Of a DNA stretch of 32,683 nucleotides, positions 1 through 8,059 are shown one piece after another. A model generated the notes under the pieces. The model had not been told where the DNA came from. It searched no databases and worked only from the letters and a program-made list of their open reading frames with translations. This DNA is from Paraburkholderia sp. CNPSo 3272 (GTDB lineage Bacteria; Pseudomonadota; Gammaproteobacteria; Burkholderiales; Burkholderiaceae): contig NZ_JAMBPQ010000060.1 in the NCBI RefSeq assembly GCF_024206495.1, positions 1 through 32,683 on the forward strand, read 5' to 3'. A program made the position numbers and the translations under genes. The number at the start of each line of letters is the position of its first letter. Positions within the stretch are counted from its first letter, which is position 1.

Positions 1-140
1 TGAGCTCGATAGCCAGCGATCCATTGGCGCAGCGATGAAACGTCGACGTTGTGCCGCTGAGCGATAGTCTTCAGACCAGCCTCGCCAGAACAGTAGTCCC
101 TGACCGCGGCCAGCTTGGCTTGCTCCGTATATTTTCCCAT
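1..140 (-). CDS. IS3-family transposase OrfA, N-terminal part (cut by window edge)
   Basis: Translation from the ATG at 140 gives a protein beginning MGKYTEQAKLAAVRDY, followed by a helix-turn-helix stretch containing GLKTIAQRHNVDVSSLRQW. This is the N-terminal HTH_Tnp_1 (HTH_28-like) domain typical of OrfA in IS3-family elements. OrfA binds the IS ends and is normally joined to the DDE catalytic OrfB by programmed frameshifting. Only about 46 codons are visible and the reading frame is open to the window edge. Whether the element is intact cannot be told from this window. Confidence 0.75.
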   Translation of the reverse strand, partial: MGKYTEQAKLAAVRDYCSGEAGLKTIAQRHNVDVSSLRQWIAGYRA

Positions 141-181
141 GAACCCCTCGGGTTGATGTCCAACCTTCGGGGTTCAGTTCA
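1..181 (-). mobile_element. IS3-family insertion sequence, partial (orfA end)
   Basis: The element runs off the left edge of the window. Its visible end on the minus strand begins TGAACTGAACCCC and continues with TTGGACATC. This resembles the terminal inverted repeat of IS3-family (IS150-like) elements, which start with TG. The orfA start codon follows about 40 bases inside that end. The boundary at 181 is my reading of the TG terminus. The other end and the target duplication are outside the window, so the boundary could be off by a few bases. The insertion lies just beyond the broken 3' end of the gmtZ-like gene, which it probably helped to truncate. Confidence 0.7.
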
Positions 182-213
182 TTCGTTAGGTGGACACGAT
201 ACTCCCAAGAGCC

Positions 214-2177
214 TTACCGATCCTCAAGATGGGTTGCCAAGCCGCTTACGTTTGCCCGGCAATTTCCACCAGACTGTGGCGTCACGAATCGGATCGCTTC
301 GCCGTTTGCCAACCGCTCGCCACGCGCGAGAACGCGAGTCTCAAGCTCCTGGAGCAGCAACGCCCAGAAGACTTGAAGACGCGAGTCTAGGACCGGCTCG
401 TACTGGTGAACCGCGCAGGGATCCCGGAAGAGGAAGCACGCTGGTTCACGCAGTCGCAGCATCTCCGTGGTGTATGAACGCAGGACCGTCCTGTCGTGAA
501 TAGCCTGCCATGGCAACGGAGCCGTTAGGGGGTTGAACGTTTCCTGCCACTCTCGCAGCTCTCGGGCGATCCTTATGACCTCGTCATGCTGCCATGGGAT
601 TTCATATCCGCGATCGCTCTGATCCTTGCCTGAATCAGCCGTCTTATTCGTGTTCACAAAAAACCCGTGAACTCACGCCCCGTAACCGCATCACCGAACT
701 TTCTCAGGAAGCCGCGTCGGGTCTGCCTCCTACGCGCCTTTTTCGGGGCAAGTCGGCCGGTACTTGGCAGCCACTTCCTCCCATCAAATTGTTCGGTATC
801 CGCTTCGCCGGAATCAAGCATTCGAACCTGATAGGTTCGCAATGGCAGCATTAGCTTGACAAGGATGGCGTATGCCCTGACGGGATTCCACTGCTTCGAG
901 AATTCTCCGGTGACGGGATTCTTCCACATGAAGTAGTCGCCCCGCAGCTTCTTGGGCCATGCGTAGTCGTTCTCGGTGACAATCCGCACTATCTCGTTCA
1001 GATAGCGCAGCGGCAACGCCTCTCGGTGCGTTTCGGCCTGTCTTGCGCGTACAGCGAGCCGGGTAATCGGGTTGCAGTGATTGGGGCTGGCGACGGGTCT
1101 CCCGAAATCATCCTCACTAGTCAGCGCAGTGGCTAGATACCAATCAAAGAAATCGGCAAAATAGTTCGTGTAGTTTCGTCGGCTGCTGTCTGCCCACCCC
1201 CTCGCGTCGGCCCACTCGGACCACGTCGGCTCGATGCTGGCAACACGGTCACAATACGCCGCGACCGTTCGCGGAAGTTTAGGGTTGTCGATCAGATACT
1301 GAAGTGCCCGCTCGGCCATGTACGTGCGCAAAGCAAGCCCCTGACGCTGATCGCTTAACCACTGCGACATAGAGTGCTGCCAATCGGAAAGCGTCGAGTC
1401 GTTTTCGGTCGCCCACGCAAACGTCCGATCTACGCCCACCTTGCGCTTGACACGCCCAAGACCCCACGAACTTCGGTTGTACGTGGCTCTTGGACCGTAA
1501 TGGTCACGTTGTACGAGCAGCAGCGGAGGCACCATAAACGAGAGCAGCCTATTTTCATCGACTGGAGGCAAAAGTGCGACAGTTTCCGGAACGATATCGC
1601 CTGGCTCCGTCACACCGAGAGTGCGCCCGGCAATTCGAAACACTGTCGTAACGACTCTCGCGCGGTTGGCGCCGCCGTAAGCTTCCTGGAGTTCCGTCAA
1701 CCAAGGGAACCCGCGCATCATGAACGCATTGGGAAAAATCGAGGTTTTCGTCGCGAAAGGGAAGTCGCGAGGAATCGCGACGATGCCGCTAGCCCAGAGA
1801 CGCAGCAACCAGCCATAGATGTGATTCTTCTGCCCTGGTGACTTCTCGCACTCGCGACCAGCATCCATCAGGGTGTCGATTTTCCGAGCAAAGTCGTGTG
1901 GCGACTCGATGCTAGCGAAGGCGCGGATTGCGGCAGAAACGGCCCTTGTGGGATGCTTCATAACCCCCTCGGCCGAACGGACAGCTTCAATCCATTCCGC
2001 TGCTATCGCGGTGGCGGCGAATACCCTTTTAGGGTCGACAAGGAGCTTGTCCGTGGATCGGTTCACCCTCAGGTGTCGTCCAGTGATAGGAGACTCGCCG
2101 ACCTCAAACTCCTCGGTTTGACAATATCGCGCCCCCAGCGTTATCAATCGTTCTCTCCAAACGCTTCGTGGTTCCAC
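214..2177 (-). pseudogene. gmtZ: gmtZ-like integrase, frameshifted and 3'-truncated
   Basis: Two reading frames together look like one GmtZ-type (gamma-mobile-trio integrase) protein. The first runs 654-2177 and the second 214-657. The first frame holds the conserved stretch with KNPVTGEF, PLRTYQVRMLDSGEAD and GFLRKFGDAVTG, and ends GREFTGFL-stop. The second begins with NTNKTAD, then GYEIPWQH and WQETFNPLTAPLPW, which in family members (from memory) follow directly as GFFVNTNKTAD. A single missing T in a run of six T (minus strand, 658-663) explains the break, and TTTTTTG is also a formal -1 slippery heptamer. After FVTPQSGGN the family's C-terminal recombinase block is missing, so the gene is also cut near 270. 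The start may be GTG at 2177 or TTG at 2147, which would overlap the gmtY stop by 4 bases. The function would be DNA integration of the island. The family name is from recognition, not a search. Confidence 0.7.
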
Positions 2178-3616
2178 GAAACGGACTGCCGCAGCCTTGA
2201 TTCAGCGACCCCGAGGACGCTGTCGATAGCGCCTGGCGCAGGCACGGTGTACGGGGCCTGTGACTCAATCGCCTTGTGATGCAGCGCGTATTGAACAACT
2301 TTCTGATCGATACCCGCACTGACCAGGCTTTGTCCGTAGGCATGTCGATGCCCGTGCGGCGTGGTGCCCAAATCTTTGCCGACGGCGAATCCGATGCGTC
2401 GAACAGCTTTTGCGTGCGCCTGACGGAACGAGTCAATGGTGTAGGGATCGCCAGCGACCGTGTCCTTGTGACTGACGAACAGATACGGATGCGCGTATCG
2501 GCGTGATCGATTCTGGGTAATGTAGATGCGAAACAGGAACAGGAAGACTTCACCCCAGAATCCGGGAAACCAGTGGACCAGCGCATATTTTTCTGACTGA
2601 TCGGTCAGCTGCAGGTCCTTCCAGCCGGCATGGAATCGGCCGTGCAATAGCGTGCGAGGTTCCAGCTGCCACTTCGTCCGTAAGTAGATCTCGCGATCGC
2701 CGTGAAGCCTCTTCTTTGTCATCGGATCGAGAAAATCGGGCGGCGCAACTCCCTGCTCAGGATGAAATAATCGCACCATAGCCCTGTTTGGAGCGAGAGG
2801 GTCAACTGCGACGTCGGTCACGTAGAGATGAAACGGTTCGGATTGGCGCAGGCCACCACCGTGCAGCAAGATTGTGATCATCGCGTCGCGGACATTGATC
2901 CGCTCATACCAAGGTAGTGCCAGGTCCTTTCCGGGCAGCGCGAAGCCCTTGGTGATCAGATCCACCATGGCCGTGCCCGGAAATGTTTTGGGCGGCGAGC
3001 CATGCGCAACCGCAGTTTTCCGCAAAATTTGCACGGTCCTCACGCGCTTCGCTGCGCCCACATGATCGCTGCGGTTCATGGTATGGCTCAACAATGCATG
3101 TGTGCCGCGCTTCTCGAAGCGTCGCCAATACGCAATTTGCTCCGCAACCGCCGCCGACCGCCATGGATTCAGAGCAGTCGTGTCGTAGCGGTTCACCAAC
3201 CAATCGGAGAACGCCGTGACGGCGTTCAAGATCACCTTGGCGCGAGAAACGGATTTCGGCTCCCAATACAGGCCTGACGGGTCGGATCCGCCCAAATCAA
3301 TCGTGCCACTCACAAGCGCATCGCCAAATGCAGCCAACACCTGGGGGCGGTTTGGGTCGCTACGAAAGAGCGCCACATTCGCGTGCAGGAAGTCAACCAG
3401 AAGCCCCACCGCACGGGCCAGATCCCGCTGCCACGCCAAGGAACGCGTTCGGCCATGTTCGATGACGTACTCGACGAGCTGCTGCATCGCTTGAGGCGCG
3501 CCACCCTCGCCGGTGAGTACATACAGGACGTAGATCCGGATATCTGATCGCCCGGTGCGACGCACGAGCGTGTGCACGACTGTATGGTAACGCGCGACTT
3601 CTCGCCTCAGCGTCAT
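2144..3616 (-). CDS. gmtY: gamma-mobile-trio tyrosine recombinase GmtY-like
   Basis: This is a 490-aa protein from the ATG at 3616, which has a GAGGAG ribosome site a few bases upstream. An earlier in-frame start exists but lacks this site. The C-terminal half carries tyrosine-recombinase features: GLRQSEPFHLYV (the first catalytic Arg region), GTTPHGHRHAYGQ (the H-x-x-R box) and ALHHKAIESQAPYT with the putative nucleophilic Tyr. The blocks HAGWKD, YALVHWFPGF and HPYLFVS match what I recall of GmtY. GmtY, GmtZ and GmtX are a known recombinase trio that carries defence and offence cargo. Here gmtY overlaps the broken gmtZ and follows the 74-aa gene by 11 bases, so all are probably cotranscribed. 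The frame is intact, but with gmtZ damaged the island is probably no longer mobile. Confidence 0.75.
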   Translation of the reverse strand: MTLRREVARYHTVVHTLVRRTGRSDIRIYVLYVLTGEGGAPQAMQQLVEYVIEHGRTRSLAWQRDLARAVGLLVDFLHANVALFRSDPNRPQVLAAFGDALVSGTIDLGGSDPSGLYWEPKSVSRAKVILNAVTAFSDWLVNRYDTTALNPWRSAAVAEQIAYWRRFEKRGTHALLSHTMNRSDHVGAAKRVRTVQILRKTAVAHGSPPKTFPGTAMVDLITKGFALPGKDLALPWYERINVRDAMITILLHGGGLRQSEPFHLYVTDVAVDPLAPNRAMVRLFHPEQGVAPPDFLDPMTKKRLHGDREIYLRTKWQLEPRTLLHGRFHAGWKDLQLTDQSEKYALVHWFPGFWGEVFLFLFRIYITQNRSRRYAHPYLFVSHKDTVAGDPYTIDSFRQAHAKAVRRIGFAVGKDLGTTPHGHRHAYGQSLVSAGIDQKVVQYALHHKAIESQAPYTVPAPGAIDSVLGVAESRLRQSVSWNHEAFGEND

Positions 3617-3627
3617 GCTCTCCTCAG

Positions 3628-3852
3628 TTAAGCATCTTGCTTCAACACTACTGCTCGGTACTGCGCACGCAGCAGCAGGTCGGGCACCGGGGCAAGCATT
3701 TCGGACATGAATTGGAGTTCGACGCAAGCGTGCGGCCCATGCACCGGGGCAGCGCGATCGAACGCAGCGCGTGCGTCGTCCAACATGGCTTTGTCACCAG
3801 CAGCAAGGCGACGGATTGCTGTTCGCTCAGCATCGGTAAGAATCGCGGTCAT
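3628..3852 (-). CDS. Small hypothetical protein, 74 aa, of the gmt operon
   Basis: I do not recognise this family. The protein starts MTAILTDAERTAIRRLAAGDK and is rich in Ala, Leu and charged residues. It looks soluble and helical, with no signal peptide or membrane segment. Its ATG overlaps the stop of the upstream 200-aa gene by 4 bases (ATGA), and an AGGAAA ribosome site lies about 9 bases upstream. The next gene, gmtY, starts 11 bases after its stop. The tight coupling on both sides makes it a real gene and a likely accessory of the metalloprotease-like protein or of the recombinase. No function is proposed. Confidence 0.65.
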   Translation of the reverse strand: MTAILTDAERTAIRRLAAGDKAMLDDARAAFDRAAPVHGPHACVELQFMSEMLAPVPDLLLRAQYRAVVLKQDA

Positions 3853-4451
3853 CGCAAATTTCCTGTTTGAGTCGTCTCAATAAGCGTGGGCATATCGAAT
3901 TCCTGCGTCCAGAAATTCAGTTTTGGCCATGCCTCGACTCCATCACGCGTTCGAATTGCGCAGAATCCTGCGTGCGCAAGTCCGTGGATGCCGGCATACA
4001 TCCGGACCTGTAACGACAATCTGATCCCAGCGCCGTCGTTCTCGTACTCGTCATCCCGGATAATTTCGACGTCCGGCAAGCCAAGTGCGACACCCGCAGA
4101 CCAGGCCCACGCCGTTGCCTCTGGGTCTGAGCACTGGATGGCAGCCCGATAAAGCGGTTCGTCGGGATGTGCCGTGACCCTTTCAACAATCTCCAGCATC
4201 TCTCGCTGACCGGCATACAGGTTCCCATCCATCAATATCCGAAAACAACTCGGCGTAATGGCGAGATGACCTGCTTCATGCAACAGGCTCGACACCCGGC
4301 AGTTCGGATCGATTGCAAGCGCTCCCCGATCAATTCTGCAGCCCTCCACGAAACCCGTTGCACCAACCTCATACCGCGAGTCGATCCCAATTTCGTTGAG
4401 GAACGAAACGACTCGGTCACGCGTGCTTGGCGCATCAATCTGATAGGCCAT
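3849..4451 (-). CDS. Conserved hypothetical protein with HEAGH zinc-metallopeptidase motif
   Basis: This is a 200-aa protein with a strong AAGGGGAA ribosome site before the ATG at 4451. Residues around 57-63 read LLHEAGHLAI, a canonical HExxH zinc-binding motif. About 45 residues later is DPEATAWAWSAG, whose Glu could be the third zinc ligand as in gluzincins. The C-terminal block GLAHAGFC and FWTQ is, as I recall, conserved in a family of plasmid- and island-borne hypotheticals. There is no signal peptide, so it would act in the cytoplasm. It is the first gene of a tight minus-strand operon with the 74-aa gene and gmtY. A role in regulating the island by proteolysis, comparable to ImmA of ICEBs1, is possible but is only inference. 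Confidence 0.65.
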   Translation of the reverse strand: MAYQIDAPSTRDRVVSFLNEIGIDSRYEVGATGFVEGCRIDRGALAIDPNCRVSSLLHEAGHLAITPSCFRILMDGNLYAGQREMLEIVERVTAHPDEPLYRAAIQCSDPEATAWAWSAGVALGLPDVEIIRDDEYENDGAGIRLSLQVRMYAGIHGLAHAGFCAIRTRDGVEAWPKLNFWTQEFDMPTLIETTQTGNLR

Positions 4452-4582
4452 CGATTCCCCTTTCTACGATGTGGCTGCCGCAGTCAACGCCTCCGCGCGG
4501 ACAAACCGTGTAGATCACTTTGCACCACCTAGACAACAAACATCCGTTGTCCCACACTCCAGCCGTTTCGGCCTCAACAGTT

Positions 4583-4616
4583 TACGAAGTCAGACCGACT
4601 ACGAAGTCAGACCGAC
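4583..4616. repeat. 17-bp perfect tandem repeat (two copies)
   Basis: TACGAAGTCAGACCGAC occurs twice head-to-tail, at 4583-4599 and 4600-4616. The repeat sits in the non-coding interval between the first gene of the gmt operon and the integrase fragment, close to the inferred island edge. Such direct repeats can be recombinase or repressor binding sites. No function can be read from the sequence. Confidence 0.75.
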
Positions 4617-4769
4617 GCTGCCATCCCTAACGCGATAAACGGCGTCCCTCTCAACAGAAAAAAATATTACATTATGCGCTAGCATAGCGTCGGTATTTTA
4701 GAGTGAAAAAAGGAGCTTTCCGCACTGAATTCGTGACCACAGGCAACAAATATTATGTTTCCCTCACTA

Positions 4770-4993
4770 ACATAAAGATGCGAATGGCCCAGGAGGATCT
4801 GCACAGTTTCGAGCGAGTGCCCTTGCGCTACGAGGCGACTAGCAAACGTTCTTCGGCCGCTGTGGCTGCTATATCCCTCAGCAAGACCTGCCGCTCGATA
4901 CAGGCTCGTGATGTAGTTCTGCAAGCTGTCCGCAGCGAGATACTCAATTACCTCGCCTCCGACGTTCACTCTGCACTTTGATCCATACGTGGG
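4770..4993 (-). pseudogene. Tyrosine-type integrase fragment (C-terminal catalytic part)
   Basis: The minus strand encodes GGEVIEYLAADSLQNYITSLYRAAGLA, then SSHSGRRTFASRLVAQGHS and VQILLGHSHL. This is the C-terminal catalytic region of a phage-type tyrosine integrase, with the H-x-x-R box in SHSGRRTFA and the LGH box. Homology stops right after GHSHL, and what follows (YVSEGNIIF...) is unrelated, so the nucleophilic Tyr is missing. The N-terminal half is absent beyond about 4993. A spurious frame continues to 4679. This is a remnant, most simply an integrase gene interrupted at about 4770 by the edge of the gmt island. Confidence 0.7.
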
Positions 4994-5723
4994 ATCGAGG
5001 GCCCGCGAGCGGAACCGGACGCTGGCACGGCGCCGCGTCCAGTCTCCGCGGGCGAGACGCCATTACGTCATGAAGGCGCCAGCCGTGCAAGCTGCAATCG
5101 GGTCGGGCAAAGTCACTTCTGACGTTCGCCTTCGGGCTTAACCGGCCATTCACGCGGTCGCAGCGCTCCCAGAACGGACCTTCGTGTCGTGATCGCGTCG
5201 GGCCGTTCATCGGCCGAAGCCGACAGTCGCAGGTCGAACAGCATGCGGCTGCCGTTGGTCGCTTCGCTGACATTCGCGCGGCCTGCACTGCAACTGTCGA
5301 TCGAGTGATTCGCCTCGAGACACCACCGGCACCCACCTCAGGGAATTAACAATGGCGGTAGCCTTTCCGAACGTTGGCGTGTTCGCCACAGATCACGGCA
5401 GCGCTTCGCACGGTCGAACTACTCCTGCACTTGGCACTCGTGTTGAAGTCTCCAGCAGCGTTCTAAAGATCCAGCGTTATTCAGTGACTCTGTCGAAGCC
5501 CAGCTTTGCGCGCCAAACGGGGCCGTGGGCGATTAGCCACATTGCGGGAGGGCAGGGCATCTAAGCGCGAAGCTGATGGGTCGCTACTATGCCCCGGCTT
5601 ATCGGGCCCGAAACTCTTCTATGTAATATTGGAAAAGCAACAGTGATGCGCCTGTCTGAAACAGATTAATGTTACAATTTGAAACACAAAAATTTCGCAC
5701 TGTCGCATCTATTCTTTCCTACT
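4994..5723. other. Gene-poor stretch with degenerate intergenic sequence
   Basis: No convincing gene is seen. The part 5100-5240 translates on the minus strand to phrases such as GPTRSRHEGPFWERCDRVNGR. I recall these as spurious hypothetical translations of a degenerate intergenic sequence common in Burkholderia-type genomes. Base composition falls sharply after about 5620, where the AT-rich nuclease cassette begins. A TACAAT hexamer at 5673-5678 could be the -10 of the first HNH gene, but no good -35 is visible. Confidence 0.5.
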
Positions 5724-6449
5724 ATGCCCTTCAAAGAAGAAATCAAAGATTTGGTTGCATATCGTGCTGCCCACGTTTGCTCCAACCCAAGCTGCTTACG
5801 ACTTACAGCAGGTCCGTCACTCGCCAATTCAAGTCTAAAAGTTAAAATCGGTGAAGCGGCACACATTATCGGTGAGAAGCCAACATCAGCACGCCACCGG
5901 GACCTCGGCGATGCCGTACTCAACGCAATTGAAAATGCTATTTGGTTGTGTGCCAGCTGCCATACTGAAATTGACAAAAATAAGGGAATTGATTATTCAA
6001 CAACAGATTTGGAGCAGTGGAAAAATAATCACGAAGAAAGAATATCTGTGATCCTGAAAAATCACAAAAGCCCTCTACCCTTATTTCAACGCGCAACCAT
6101 CAATGCAACGGTTGCTCAGGGTCTCGTCGACGTTATAGATGAGCATGGCGTATTTTTTCAACATAGCATATATGAGAGCCCCGACCTCGCGATTGCATCC
6201 GTTGATATTGCACGGAAGAAAATCAGCCGAAAAAAACGAGACATCGTGGAAGATGTTCGATTAAAAGACATCGGAAAATCTATTTATGATGCTTGCCGCG
6301 AATATATGAATGAAACGTCGCTGAATGCCGTCGCTTGGGAAGCCTATTTGCAGGTCATGCGCACTCGGGTCGGAGTCCAGTTGGGTTGCCTCGAACGAGA
6401 GTATGGGGCTATTATTCCAGTCAATCTTGGCCAAATCGTAATCAGATGA
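5724..6449 (+). CDS. HNH endonuclease-like protein (Cys4-HNH type)
   Basis: The protein is 241 aa from the ATG at 5724. A TTG at 5679 is possible but adds residues without family features. The N-terminal half holds C19-N-P-S-C24, GEAAHI with His47, Asn71, and WLCASCHTEID with C76, C79 and H80. This is an HNH fold with a four-cysteine zinc knuckle, a non-specific or restriction-like DNA nuclease domain common in phage-defence proteins. The C-terminal half (about residues 110-241) is unfamiliar, with a basic ISRKKRDI segment, and may give specificity. The gene is markedly AT-rich against GC-rich neighbours, which suggests recent transfer. No methyltransferase or partner is adjacent, apart from the second HNH gene 280 bases downstream. 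A defence role is inferred from domain type and context. Confidence 0.75.
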   Translation: MPFKEEIKDLVAYRAAHVCSNPSCLRLTAGPSLANSSLKVKIGEAAHIIGEKPTSARHRDLGDAVLNAIENAIWLCASCHTEIDKNKGIDYSTTDLEQWKNNHEERISVILKNHKSPLPLFQRATINATVAQGLVDVIDEHGVFFQHSIYESPDLAIASVDIARKKISRKKRDIVEDVRLKDIGKSIYDACREYMNETSLNAVAWEAYLQVMRTRVGVQLGCLEREYGAIIPVNLGQIVIR

Positions 6450-6727
6450 CACTCAATAAATATTGGTAGTCTCTACAATTAAATTAAAAAATCACGTGCA
6501 TGAGCCCCATAAAATTAAATGTAAATCCTCATTTTATGAATGTGCACCTAAAAGATGGCTTAAACAGGGCCCCATCATTACGACATTGAGAACGTTGCTC
6601 TATCCGGTTGTTGTTCACGAATTGGGGCACTGGTTGATGGCATCGAGACGCGCTGCAGCTGAGGAAAGCGGTCTAGCGAGAAGTGGGATTTCGGTCAGGA
6701 CAGTTTCGTAGAAAACGGAGTAGTGGA

Positions 6728-7513
6728 ATGAATATCTGGCGCTTGATTGCACATCACGAAGATCCAGTCGCTGCGATAGATGCGATGAAGGGACGACATC
6801 GAATAGCTGTTGGCTGGTCTTTGGTGAAGGATTTGTCAAGATTGGAGATATCTCGGCCGTCTGATATTTCAGATCTGATCAGATTATCGTATCCAAATTT
6901 ACAGAATGCGCACTTGGGTGGACCAAGCCTGTGGAATCTATTTCATGAAATGCAGATTGGCGACCTAGTTATTCTCAGCGCGAAAGGTGCGAGAAATTCA
7001 GTCTTTGAGGTCGTCGGCCCCTATACCTACGAGCCTGATGTCGGGCAGATCTTGGGGTATGCTCATCAGCGAGCAGCATGCTTAACATCGATCGATCCTG
7101 ACATCCTATGGAATAAATCCGAAACTTCCGTTGCCGAAGGTCAGAATGTTCGATGGACGCTTGCTGCTTGCAACAAAACTCTGGAAGCCGAGTCAGCCAT
7201 TTATCGTGAAGGCGCACGGTTTTCTGTGACATCCACGGCATTCGAGCGAAACCCCTGGGCACGTCAGAAGTGTATCGAGCACTATGGCTGCAAATGCTTC
7301 GTTTGCGCATTCGATTTCGAAAAGACTTATGGGAAGCTTGGGGCCGGTTTCATTCACGTGCATCATAGGATCGAACTGTCGTCGCGAGACGGCGAGTACG
7401 TGGTCGACCCCATCGAGGATCTGGTACCTTTGTGCCCAAATTGCCATGCGATGGTGCATCAACGGCGTCCCGCGGTTCCAATCGAAGAACTACGCATAAG
7501 CATCCGGACTTGA
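6728..7513 (+). CDS. McrA-like HNH endonuclease with N-terminal sensor-like domain
   Basis: The protein is 261 aa from the ATG at 6728, with GGAG seven bases upstream. The C-terminal third is a clear HNH nuclease: CFVC (C190, C193), HVHHRIELS (H212, H213), DPIEDLVPLCPNCHAMVH (C236, C239, H240, H244). This arrangement is typical of McrA-type and related modification-dependent nucleases. The N-terminal 100 residues include GDLVILSAKGARNSVFEVVGPY, which resembles the small beta-barrel (EVE/PUA-like) modules that read modified bases. That assignment is tentative. Such proteins cut foreign modified DNA and need no partner methylase. Base composition is intermediate between the upstream AT-rich gene and the chromosome-like flank. 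No promoter could be assigned with confidence. Confidence 0.8.
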   Translation: MNIWRLIAHHEDPVAAIDAMKGRHRIAVGWSLVKDLSRLEISRPSDISDLIRLSYPNLQNAHLGGPSLWNLFHEMQIGDLVILSAKGARNSVFEVVGPYTYEPDVGQILGYAHQRAACLTSIDPDILWNKSETSVAEGQNVRWTLAACNKTLEAESAIYREGARFSVTSTAFERNPWARQKCIEHYGCKCFVCAFDFEKTYGKLGAGFIHVHHRIELSSRDGEYVVDPIEDLVPLCPNCHAMVHQRRPAVPIEELRISIRT

Positions 7514-8059
7514 GGAATCACAAGATTTCTGCGGGCGAAATAATTTGACGATGATCGACGGCAGGCAGCTGCAGTCCTGCTGCGCGACGCTCCCGAGGTC
7601 AGCTATCCGCCGGGCTGCAGACGATGAACTTACCCCCTTGAATATCAGCTAAGTCCGATCACTTGCCAGTCGAGCGACCGCGCAAATGGCCGTTCCTATT
7701 CTGCAAACTGACATAGCCTCCACATTAGGTCGGAAGGCAGCAGGATGTAGCGTCTCCGTCCGCCGCATCTGCCGACAAGAGGGCTTGGCACCGGAGTACG
7801 TGTGCCAGAACCCAAAGTAGTCTCACTATGTTTTGGCATAACAGGAATAGTTACGACACCAAGTGCCATTTGCACTGTTTCCCAACAGTTGCGTCCTCAT
7901 CCGGTCGCCCCGACCGCGTTCCCGCATCCGTAGGCGCGTCGAGTTAAATCCACCAGCATAGGTGCGAATCGCCGTCGCCGACAGACGGCATCTCGTACTC
8001 GAACGTTCCATTGCGCCCACGATACGCGGGGAACGTGGCCACCGCCGAGCAAGCACTCC
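7514..8059. other. Gene-free stretch with decayed coding DNA downstream of the immunity gene
   Basis: No intact gene is seen. On the minus strand, just after the immunity gene (about 7930-8040), one frame reads TFPAYRGRNGTFEYEM before a stop. This is reminiscent of the C-terminal ends of FHA-borne toxins, which often contain G(K/R)DGxFEW-like motifs. It may be the decayed remnant of a displaced (orphan) toxin or immunity module. The rest (7514-7830) shows no recognisable content. Confidence 0.35.

Noticed and set aside
4944..5336. Minus-strand frame of 130 codons
   Set aside because: Its phrases recur as spurious translations of a degenerate intergenic sequence. There is no ribosome site and no coherent domain.
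5352..5564. Plus-strand frame of 70 codons after an ATG at 5352
   Set aside because: Low-information sequence with no recognisable motif, in a gene-poor region. Not supportable as a gene.
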